Below are positions 55,504 through 64,000 of a stretch of 64,000 bases of DNA, piece after piece. The DNA is taken from NCBI GenBank assembly GCA_002786025.1, contig NHNW01000035.1, forward strand, positions 62,001-126,000. The letters are read 5' to 3'. A program made the translations under genes and the position numbers. Numbering within the stretch: position 1 is the stretch's first letter; the number at the start of each line of letters is the position of its first letter. This DNA is from Zasmidium citrigriseum. Taxonomy: Eukaryota; Ascomycota; Dothideomycetes; Mycosphaerellales; Mycosphaerellaceae. The notes beneath the pieces were generated by a model that had not been told where the DNA came from, did not search any database, and saw only the letters and a program-made list of their open reading frames with translations.

Positions 55504-56276
55504 ATGACCAAAGAGAAGAAGCCCCCACGCAGGCGGCCGCGGCCATTGCCCCCTGACGTGAATGTCCGCAATCTGGCCATCGAGAAACGACGCCGACAGG
55601 ACCAGAATGAAGTTTTCCTGGTATCAATCACTCATCCCTCACGGACAGGACTTGCCACGATATTTATTGACTCCTCTGCCAGAATCTCGCCCGCTGTCTT
55701 CCCTCCCTTGCCACAACCAAGCGTCTCAACAAGAACATCATATTATCGCACAGCTTGCAACATCTTCGAAGACAGCGAGAGCTCTGCATCGCAGCTGGTC
55801 GAGAGCTGCAGGAGCTTCTGATCGCACACAACGAATTGATCGCCGAGGTCAACATGTTACGGCCGCAAGTTGGCATTTCAGCCATCAGTATTCCGTGGCA
55901 ACCATCAATGGCGCTACTTTCTCTCATGGACGTTGAGAACCATACTCTTGGCGAGTTTCCAGATGGGTTTGCAAGTTCGAATGCAACGGAGAGTCCCTCA
56001 GAAAGACAGCGAGAAGCAAGTACTACAATGCCCGGCGGACCTACAGCATTGAGCCAGGCATCTTTTCAGGAGGCCCCACTCGACTATTTGCACGGGATGA
56101 GCAACAACGCTTGGCAGGCTACGTTCTCATCAAGTTTGGACTTACCGCAAGACAAGGATGCATCAGCGTCTAGCACGGAATGGTGGGAGTTCGACGGCTC
56201 TGCACTGGATCCAGGAACACTCTGGGAAGATATACCGCTCTATCTACCGCCGCAAGACGGCCATGTAAACGTGTGA
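55504..56276 (+). CDS. basic helix-loop-helix transcription factor
   Basis: Exons 55504-55620 and 55683-56276 (62-nt intron, gtatca ... ctgccag) give 236 aa. A very basic start (KKPPRRRPRPLP) runs into an E-K-R-R-R basic region (AIEKRRRQDQNE, residues about 24-35), helix 1 (VFLNLARCLPSL), a short loop with RLNK, and helix 2 (NIILSHSLQHLRRQRE). This order is the bHLH fold; Glu and Arg in the basic region predict E-box (CANNTG) binding. A coiled stretch and an acidic C-terminus follow (STEWWEFDGSALDPGTLWEDI), which could activate transcription. The intron position inside helix 1 was fixed by phase and family fit. Targets unknown. Confidence 0.7.
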
Positions 56277-56508
56277 CACAATCGCATCGAATACATTAAT
56301 ATAAACCTGGATGTCCATATGGGGACGATCACAGGACGAAGTGCCACCTATACACAGTTCAAACTCTCGTCGTATTACCACCCACGGTAAATCTCATGTC
56401 CTTGGTTGCTCTGGTTGCTTTTGGAAGCGATGCCTGCCTCGGCTCTCTCCCATTCCACCTGGACTGCAACATCGTCAGCATCCGTTTCTTCTCCATCCGA
56501 GTTCGAGT

Positions 56509-58565
56509 TCACATACTCTCGTCATGATCTCGGCTTCGGATGCCCTCAGGACTCCAAACCTCAAAACGAAGTCCAGTACCAGCGATCAAACGAATCTCAA
56601 ACTGAGCAAGGTTGTATTCCTTACGGAAGTGGTACCAGCGGTGGTTCTTCCGCTTCATATCTGTCGGAGTGAGTGCAGTCTCAACCATGCAGATCTCTCG
56701 TGCGCCTTGGCGCTTCATGCTTCGAGGGAGCTGGTGAGGTGGGAGTAGTGACATGACGATGTGCGTTGACCAAGGCTCTCGCTCCTTGCCCATGGGGATC
56801 TTGAATCGATAGCTGTAGCTCACGCCATGGTCTGCTGGTACTAGTTGTCCCTTGTACATGTCAGTGAACAAAGTCGTCGGGTTTCGAGTTTCAGTCATTA
56901 CGAACCTGCTTGATGACCCAATCGATCTGTCGCTCTGCCCATCTCTTCTTATCGAAAGGGTCTTGCACAATATTCTCGCCCTGGTGCTTCACGGGATCGT
57001 AGGGCTCCCGACAAAGAATCCCGTAGCTCACTGGTGAGCATCGCATGGAATAAATGTCGGGTCCGCCGCGGATAGCTTGTATTCGAGCAGCTACCAGCCC
57101 ATGAACGACGGCCAACTGTCTGTGTCATGGTACAGTCAGTCTTTACAGCCGAATGATAAGGTGGAGTTTGGACAGAGTCTTACGGCTCAGTAGCTACCAG
57201 GACTTGAAGTTGACCCATCGTTCTTTCGTATCTTGACTTGATTCGATCTTGTATGTATGGCGAGCTTCCAAGTCCGCCGGATAGCACTATGTAGGACTTT
57301 GTCAATCAGTATTGCGACTGGATGGAGTGGTGGTGCTATGATCTTACCACAGTCTCCCCGGCGTGCGATTCTCGTACTATCCGAAGTTGGCTGTCAATCA
57401 AATCACACACTTTGTCGAACTGCTCGTCAAATATCGCTTGCAGCTCCGTGCTACCACAAATCAGTCATCTTGGCACCGGCCAAGCAAGGCAGACATACCG
57501 TGTGATGACCATCTTCGAGTCTTCGATACTCGCGTGAGGGAAGTCCAGACCAGCCGCTACTCCTGGAATGGGGAGGAGAAGCTTGGGGACGTCCATTCCA
57601 GGGCTCCCGAAACTGCACTTGAAAGTCTCAAATCGATCATACATCATCTTGGCCGTGAGTCCGTCAACGCTCTCTGGTATCTGATCTTGGATCATGCTCA
57701 ATCTATCCATGATGATCTTGCGGACTTTGTGATCGATGAGTGTCGACCCAATAGCAGCGCCCTCGGTCCAGGAGAGAGGCTTCAGCTCGAAGCTACTCTT
57801 GAAAGTGGACTCCACCTTGAGGACGTTGACGTCCGTCGTACCGCCACCGGCATCACATATTAGAAAGACTTCCCCCTTCGTCATGTTCTGTTTGGAGGCG
57901 TAGATGGCTGCAGCTTCTGCCTCTGTCAGATAGACGCCGGCTGTGTCGTTGTCTCGAGATCCAAAGCCAGCTTCGCGAATAACTCTTTCGGTCTCTGTGA
58001 GCATTGCAGGGTTGCTCTTCCAGGTGACGGGTACGGAGAATACAAATCTGCGACCGCAGAAGTCAGTGTAGGTCATAGAGCATTGATGCCGTGGGCTTAC
58101 TCTATTTTGCGAAGAGAAAGACGAGGTATCCTCTGACCAAGGTACTGAATGATGCAGCTGTACAGACAGCCTAGGTAGTCTCGATACCACCTGTGAGCAT
58201 CCTGGTACGATGGCGGATCAGGTGTTCCGTCCTGGAAGTTTGGGTCCAAGTACAGCTTGAAAAGCGAGTTGTACTCTCGCTCATCATCGTCGGGATTGCA
58301 AAGAAAGCCCCAGGTCCTCAGCTTGCCAGCGAAGTCGTAAGAGACACACGTATCGACTTTGTTCCGGATTTCGTGGCCCAGCTTTCCAGGCCAATGCTGT
58401 ATTGTCTTGGGATCTGGCCATTCGGGCCCCATTGAATAAGCAACACCTGCGAGGTATAGATCAGTTTCATGTTTCTGAAGAGTACCAGGTGTAAGCCATA
58501 CCAGAGCATGTCATTCCGAAATCCACACCCACGATCACATCAGCGTCCTTCTCCTGCCGAGACAT
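56509..58565 (-). CDS. Hsp70-like ATPase (HSPA12 type)
   Basis: Seven exons: 58502-58565, 58101-58446, 57499-58047, 57348-57450, 57184-57296, 56906-57119 and 56509-56850. They give 576 aa with all phases closing; introns 48-64 nt. Phosphate-1 motif VGVDFGMTCSGVAYS, phosphate-2 LICDAGGGTTDVNVL and the adenosine motif VLSGGLGSSPYIQ define an actin/Hsp70 ATPase. The protein ends soon after the ATPase fold, with a beta-rich tail (YSYRFKIPMGKEREPW) instead of the canonical substrate-binding domain and EEVD end, as in the HSPA12-like proteins abundant in filamentous fungi. Function unknown; no chaperone role is shown. Confidence 0.88.
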
Positions 58566-59083
58566 CTTTTGCTGGGTAAGGCACAGGTTCAGCGATCTCC
58601 AAAGAGTGTTCGAGTGGAGGTCTCGGCGAGGACCTTGCGACATTGAGCTCGACCTTCCGCAGAGGGAATTTCAGCCGCATGTTCGAAATCAGAGGAAGGG
58701 GGAGCACGCCGGCCATTGGGTTTCATCCTGACGAAGAGGACGAGAGGATGTTGTCGCGAGACGTGGTTTGATAATGAAGCGACGACGTGAAGGTGAGCTC
58801 ATGCGCCAATCGGGCAGGCCGCGGCGAAGCTCGAGACTCGACTGGCCGCCACTGATATGCAGGCGGGAAGATCGAGGCACAGCTCCATAAGCGGCACCCG
58901 CCAAGCAGATTTGTGGAGGCTCCGAACATGCCTCAGCCTTGTCAGTCTGGTTCTGCTGGGGAAAGGAAGGAAGTGATGTTCAATTGCTTTCCTCGTGCTT
59001 CTGCCGTCGAGAGTGTTCCACTTCTTTCCTTTTCTGTCCTCCTCTTCATATGTTCGACTTTTGAATCCTCATAAAACCCCAAC
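58566..59083. other. intergenic, divergent promoter region
   Basis: Between the Hsp70-like gene and a surface-protein gene transcribed the other way. Only short overlapping frames. The 100 bp before 59084 is pyrimidine-rich, as expected of a fungal promoter/leader. Confidence 0.4.
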
Positions 59084-60478
59084 ATGGCAAATCCCAACGC
59101 GGCGACTTCATCATCTCTCTCGGGATTCTTCGATGGGGTCCCAGGAGCTGTTGCCACTTCTTCATCGACAGTCAGAGGAAAGACAGAAGTACCGCCGAAC
59201 AACGTTGTGACAGTCACTGTGACGACCATTGTCACCTCATGGGGAGCTGGGTATCCTCCTGCAGTACCGGCGACGACTGTTACCGTCCAGGGAGGAACCG
59301 TTACACTACAAGGCCCAGCGATAGAACCATCTTCATGTTCCATCGCCTCGCCTCCAGCCTACAACAATACGACGGCTTCTTCGATCGGTCAAAGGCCCTC
59401 ACATTCACAGCAGACTTGTGCCGGAGTGAAAAGCGAGGAGCTGGCAGGGGCGATTATAGGCTCTATATTGGGAGCTGCAGTGATTGCCGTCCTTACGACT
59501 GCGCTTATATGTGCACGAAGGCAGAAGCGCAGCTCCACTGGACGTACATCTCGCTCTGGATCGGGTTTGGTACTGGCGAATGGCAAGGGCCAGGATGATG
59601 CGAGCGAGAAGAGGAGAATGACACTCGCGGGACCTCTCATGTGGATGGCACATCTACCTCAATCTGCCGACGATGGGACGGTTCGAAACGCTTTCAAGAC
59701 CTTTCTCAGTCAAGTCGATCTCCATGTAGATAACTTCTACAACAAAAGTGGACACCCAGTGGATGACAATATGAAGCGGCGACTTGCAGGACTCGACTCT
59801 GGACGACTTCCACGACCAATCGACATCCTCCTCGGCGATACAAGCGCAGTCATCCCCACAATCAAGCATTGTATCGCCTCAATGCTGATTTCCCACACTA
59901 CCCCTGGTCATGATTCCGAGACGACACTGCTACCACCTCGACTCAATGTACAACCTACAACGCTTGAGAATTCGTCGGTCAAGATGCAAGAACTGAAGGG
60001 TAAGCTCTCCTACTCAGGCCTTCGATGAATAATGGTTCTGATCTGTATCCAGCTTCACGACAGGCGTACAGCCAGTGGAAGCTTCTCAGTGCCTTCCTCT
60101 TTACTTCACCTGAGGAAGACGAACCCTATTTACAGCACAGGGACCAGCAAATTCAACGACTCGTCGATTCGCAGAACTCTGCTTTGGCTTCGTGGAGGCT
60201 TTCAAGTGACAACACAGCCGCTGATCAGAACTTTCGGGGCCTTGCCGAGACCGCTGCTGGCTTGGGATTACTTTTGATGTCGCAGCCATGTGAATACGAG
60301 TTTTGGTGGGGATCACGACGCTCTCATGAAGAGCAGTTGATCGTATATCCTGGGCTAAGGTGAGCTATTCTGAAATGGCAGTGTCACGAGCAGGACTGAC
60401 CGCCCTAGGAAATCGAGTGATGAGCAAGGCCGCGCGTTGGAAAGGCCTCAAGTCCTTGTCGCTTGTGAGGCAATATGA
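59084..60478 (+). CDS. single-pass membrane protein with Thr/Val-rich outer domain
   Basis: Exons 59084-59999, 60053-60359 and 60409-60478 give 430 aa; introns 53 and 49 nt. The first 115 residues are Ser/Thr/Val-rich (NVVTVTVTTIVTS), a wall-associated composition. One membrane helix (AGAIIGSILGAAVIAVLTTALIC) is followed by RRQKR as the cytosolic stop. The inner part (about 290 residues) is large and folded-looking, with no domain I recognise. No signal peptide is evident. Resembles Mid2/Wsc-like sensors in plan only; the long tail could signal. Confidence 0.7.
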
Positions 60479-60551
60479 CTTCAATGATTCCTTCGTTTTG
60501 TAATCGAGCATCCAAATAGATAATCTTGTTCTTAATAATCCTCATCTGCCG

Positions 60552-61403
60552 CTATTTGGTGTGAGCCTCCAGCCAACGTAGACTCCGCTGTCTTCCTGTC
60601 CCATGTCTTGGGGATAGATGTGTCGAGGGAAAAGCATCTGAGGGGTGCATACCGCTCGAGTGGATCCATACAGGCGTTTCAGGCACTCTGACCCCCTCAT
60701 CGTCGGCCGAATCTAACTCTGATTCCGTGTCCAATCCTATTGAATGTTCAAACCCTTCTGTTGTCGATGGGATGTCCGATGAAGATCTTGCGCATAGATC
60801 AAACTGTGGTCTTGCGTCGATGGTGGGATCTTTCAACGTAGCCGGCAACGACAATGCGCTTCCTCGCCGTTGCAAGTTTCGCAGCCGCTGTGCCCTGAGA
60901 AATACCACTTCGTCGTAAGGAGGCGGCGCAGGCTTGACTGATATCTCAGGAAGCATTGGTGTCACCGATCTTCCTTCCCGCTCGCACAAGATCGTTAGAT
61001 CTCGATTCAGGCTTTGGCTCGCAATCCCCAGCTGTGTCAAACAGACTTGAATTCGAGGTGAGTCTCGTAGGACGAACAAAAGCCGGGTCGGAAATCGAAT
61101 GCTGCCTCCAGTGACTTCCATATCTGCGCGAGCGGGTTCGACCAGGGTTGCGACGAGTGATATGGCTTCTTCGGTGTACTTTATAGTGTCGTCGATCATG
61201 CGCTTCTCAAGCTTGGTGAAGAGGGATGACTTTTGCCGGCGCAATGTGCTTGCATCTTTGAGCTGGCCGGACACTTGATCGACTGTTTTGAGCAAGCTTT
61301 TGGCTTAGTCCCCAACGGCACTGATCTCAAAGCCTTTCTCTAGTATGCGAAAGGTCGCACCCAGAACAGCGGAGACGGCACCGATGGCGGAGCTCGAATC
61401 CAT
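60552..61403 (-). pseudogene. STAND-N-terminal-like fungal gene interrupted by a nonsense codon
   Basis: The minus-strand frame from ATG 61403 encodes MDSSSAIGAVSAVLGA, like the start of fungal STAND/NLR N-terminal domains. It continues in the same frame to 60552 (284 codons) but has TAA at codon 33 (61305-61307). Restoring CAA there gives VGDQAKSLL, a smooth helix. CAA to TAA is the change RIP or deamination makes at CpA. No in-frame intron removes it convincingly. The downstream part (EKRMIDDTIKYTEEAISLVATLVEP ...) is well preserved, so the lesion is young. It could be read by re-initiation at a later Met, or be a live gene with a mis-seen intron. Confidence 0.55.
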
Positions 61404-62241
61404 GTTGATGAGAGTGATTGGCAGTGGACTCAGCCGTAGATGAAGTCGTCTCGAACTCGAAGGGAGCGAGAAGCCCTGCCCCTGGAAATCGGGCCACGAA
61501 AGTCAGCCGAACGAAGACGAGGGAAGCTGAAGACACACAGTCCTGAGGCTCAAAGGTACCTCAGAAGAGCAGTATGCTGAATATCAGACGGCAACTGCTG
61601 TTTCGTTTGCTCAAGAGCCTATTGGCTGCAATTACGCGAGCTGCATGTCCAGACCTGCATCGTGGCGCTCGAGCTGAGGAGGGGCGGCAGGCAAGGCTGG
61701 GAGCCTGAGGCATCAAAGCTCTGTCAATCTTCCACGATGCCACCAGCAACAGTAGATTCGAATATTGGAGGCCAGCTGAAATTCAGCATCGTCCAGTAGT
61801 ATCAGAATCCTAACAAGGCTGGGGACAAGGTTCGATTGGGTGCCGCTGGGACTCTGTTGTTGTTGGCCAGCCTTATCCCACCGCAATCATCCCCTGCAAT
61901 GTAACATCGAAGCGCTGGCGACTCGCCTTTGCAATTCGGGAAGTCTACAGTTCGAGCGGAAGGCAATCTTCAACGCACGAGTAATTTGCTGTTGAGAGCT
62001 TCCCATTCAATCGTGAAAGCAAGAGTCAATCTCCGAGATCAAGGGGCAAGGAGGTCTGGGGCCCATGCGGGGCCCATGCATGAAGTCCTGGAGATTTGCT
62101 TTGGACAAGCTTGTGATGCCCTGCTAGTCAAGAGATAGCTCATTCTCAGACTCAAGTGCGAAGGTAGAAGTCGGCATCCACATTTCACTGGACTTACCTG
62201 CCTTCGACTTGATGCGTTCCACCTCCCAGACTCTCCCAGCC
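61404..62241. other. intergenic, divergent promoter region
   Basis: No supported gene. Two short frames on either strand lack features. A TG-free run is absent, so the RIP signature does not extend here apart from the single nonsense change nearby. Confidence 0.4.
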
Positions 62242-63244
62242 ATGATCGACACAACCATGTATCGGACGCTTGCAGCTTTTTGTCTTCTCACACAGCACGC
62301 TTTGGCCGTCACACCCATTGCGTCCACTCCAACGCCCTCAGCAGCCAGACTTCTTCGAGCCGATGCGCAGCTACCAAAACCAACGAAAGCCCCTCAATTG
62401 AGAGGAAGACACTTGGGATACATGCCAGCAAATGCTCTCTTCGCACGTCAAGATGCTCTGACAAGTACATGCGGTTGGGTCAGTGGTAAAAACGACCCAT
62501 CATCCGAGATCGCCTGCGGAGAGAACTCAGCATGCTACTTCAGAACGCAGAATGCACCTCAGCGAGGCAATGTGCTTTGCTGCCCACTCGACGACTACGG
62601 AAATTTCAACATGGACGACTGTCCGTACGATGCAGTCTGTGTTCCGTATACAGCGGACAGCGGCATCACCGGCACTGATGCTTCGAGAGTGGGTGACAGC
62701 ACCAACACAATCTACTGGTAAGGTGAATTTCGGTAATACGAGTCTCTGGCTGACCATTCGAAGCCCAAGTGTTTCTCCATACTGTCAAACCGTCAGGATC
62801 TTGGACGATGCCGGGAACCAATTCGACCACTACAACTGTCTGGACGTCTCAGGAACCGTGATCACCGCTTCAGTCACGGCTACGCCTGACCCTGCGACGA
62901 TCGTCTCGGTGTCTCAGATCACAAATATTGAGACAAGAACAATATACAGTACAAAACAGGCCACCTCGAACAACGGGACTTTGAACTGGTCTTCGAATGG
63001 TCCAAGCATCAGCTCAAGTACATCCCAGAGTAGTCTGTCCGGCACGCCGCCTACCTCCTGGACCTCATCGCCTTCGTCTTCTCCGTCTCACACGAACGTG
63101 GGTGCAATCGCAGGTGGCGTTGTTGGTGGAGTCGCTGGGCTAGCACTCATTGGCGCAGCAATCGGCTATCTGGTGTGGAGAAAGAAGACTCAAAGAGTGG
63201 AGCCCATGAGGGAGGTCAGTCAGTATGGCGGGAGCGTGTATTAA
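62242..63244 (+). CDS. secreted-then-anchored Cys-rich surface protein
   Basis: Exons 62242-62717 and 62764-63244 (46-nt intron) give 318 aa. Signal peptide MIDTTMYRTLAAFCLLTQHALA (an ATG at 62212 would lengthen it). Ectodomain with paired Cys (STCGWVSG, ENSACYF, NVLCCPLDD, DDCPYDAVCVPY), then a Ser/Thr-rich stem, one membrane helix (AIAGGVVGGVAGLALIGAAIGYLVW) and a short RKKTQR-containing tail. Same general plan as the protein at 35122, without clear sequence identity. Function unknown; likely wall or plasma membrane. Confidence 0.78.
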
Positions 63245-63958
63245 TGTTCTGGACTTTGGCGTAAACCTGTAGGGGCAAGTTGCTTTGATACATTCCATTC
63301 CAGGCTTTCTCCTGTCGCCTCTACAGAGTTTCGCTGGACTCGCAATTTTGCTGCAGTCTTATTCAACGGTCGCCAAGTCAACTGATTGCAGAGGTGCATG
63401 CACAGCTGGTAGATCTCAAGAACACTGGCGTTGAATGCCGGCCGATTGTGCAGTATGGAGGCTTGAAGCTATACAAATCGCCCAGGAAAGGTGGACTGCG
63501 CCAAGCATGTAAAAGTAGACACGCTCTCACATGACATCTCAAGCTTTGGGATTTGCAATGATTCAATCGCATTATTCGACGTACAAGTTTCATCCGCAAT
63601 GACTTTGGCAAGGCCTATGCTTCGGAATCACCTAACGCGATGTCATTTCCTCGCACGCAGGCAATAGTAGCAAGGCGCGTATCTCAATCAATCATGTTTT
63701 GGGTAATCTATCCCGACGTGAGGATGTGCAGATCTTGCGAGCGAGTGACTAAATTCCGCGATTGACTCAGGCGAGTGGAGTGGAGTGAAGAGTGAAGTCC
63801 GCCGAACATTCACTTTCCTATGGCCCGTGCACCGCGCTAATCCTCATTCGATCGAAGCTTAAATAGCCCTTCGCGACTTCCTCTGCGTCGCAACTCGCAA
63901 CCATCACCTCGAACTCGCAAAACTGCTCTCGAAACTGTCTCAACTCGCAACTTCCAAC
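63245..63958. other. intergenic
   Basis: No supported frame until the final gene. A TATA-like ttaaata lies at about 63860, about 100 bp before the last ATG. Confidence 0.4.
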
Positions 63959-64000
63959 ATGGCGGCGGAGACGGGGCTGCTGAAGCTTCCCATGGAGCTG
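63959..64000 (+). CDS. partial gene, possibly F-box-like, cut by the window end
   Basis: ATG at 63959 in a good context (caacATGG) opens MAAETGLLKLPMEL. LPMEL is how many fungal F-box domains begin (LPxEL). Only 14 codons are present, so the family is a guess. Confidence 0.3.
   Translation, partial: MAAETGLLKLPMEL

Noticed and set aside
61261..61403. An intron that would remove the TAA in the STAND-like gene
   Set aside because: Candidate donors and acceptors around it either break the frame or have poor signals, while the direct read-through text fits the family.
1..64000. CRISPR arrays, rRNA or standard tRNA genes
   Set aside because: None seen; the tandem repeats lack spacers, and the only tRNA-like stretch (10924-10981) is too short and sits in RIPped DNA.

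Overview
This window looks like nuclear DNA of a filamentous ascomycete. Most genes carry short GT-AG introns (41-73 nt, with CTAAC/CTGAC-type branch sites). Fungal-specific families are present: Zn2Cys6 regulators, OrsD-era style oxidoreductases, GMC oxidases, P450s, F-box proteins and a fungal 7TM protein. One 13.6-kb block is saturated with RIP-type (repeat-induced point) mutations. A Dothideomycete, for example Mycosphaerellales, would fit, but that placement is inference; no marker gene in the window proves it.

Layout. 1.16-2.20 kb: an NmrA-like gene. 2.24-3.21 kb: a decayed alcohol dehydrogenase (three separate lesions). 3.93-17.55 kb: a block in which the dinucleotides CA and TG are almost absent while CG is kept. 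When TAG/TAA are read as former CAG/TGG/CAA, it still shows fossil reading frames: a frame of about 1,650 codons whose C-terminal half resembles DUF6589 proteins (+), a second weaker frame (+), and a RecQ-like helicase (-) with a recognisable 49-nt intron. This is probably an inactivated mobile or subtelomere-type element. 18.1-30.4 kb: alpha/beta hydrolase, two FAD monooxygenases, extended SDR, MFS anion transporter, a double-zinc-cluster regulator, WD40 protein and a P450. 30.7-39.7 kb: 7TM rhodopsin-like protein, APC amino-acid/choline permease, Cys-rich membrane protein, F-box protein and ferroportin-like SLC40 transporter. 39.7-44.1 kb: CYP504-like P450 and a ten-exon GMC oxidase. 45.2-45.7 kb: small repeat-bearing GPI-type surface protein. 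46.1-53.5 kb: two Fdc1/UbiD-type decarboxylases, a Pad1/UbiX flavin prenyltransferase and a Zn2Cys6 regulator, which form a compact aromatic-acid decarboxylation locus. 54.2-64.0 kb: SDR, bHLH regulator, HSPA12-like Hsp70, two single-pass surface proteins, a gene broken by a CAA-to-TAA-type nonsense codon, and the first 14 codons of a gene running off the end.

How the genes may work together. Pad1 makes prenylated FMN, the cofactor that Fdc1-type enzymes need to decarboxylate cinnamic/ferulic-type acids. A CYP504-like phenylacetate hydroxylase, a salicylate-hydroxylase-like enzyme and an aryl-alcohol-oxidase-like GMC enzyme lie within 30 kb. The neighbourhood therefore suggests catabolism or detoxification of plant phenolics. 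Co-regulation is inferred from proximity and divergent promoters only.

Gene models were spliced by eye from splice signals, reading phase and family fit; exon joins are given in each entry. All multi-exon models close in frame.
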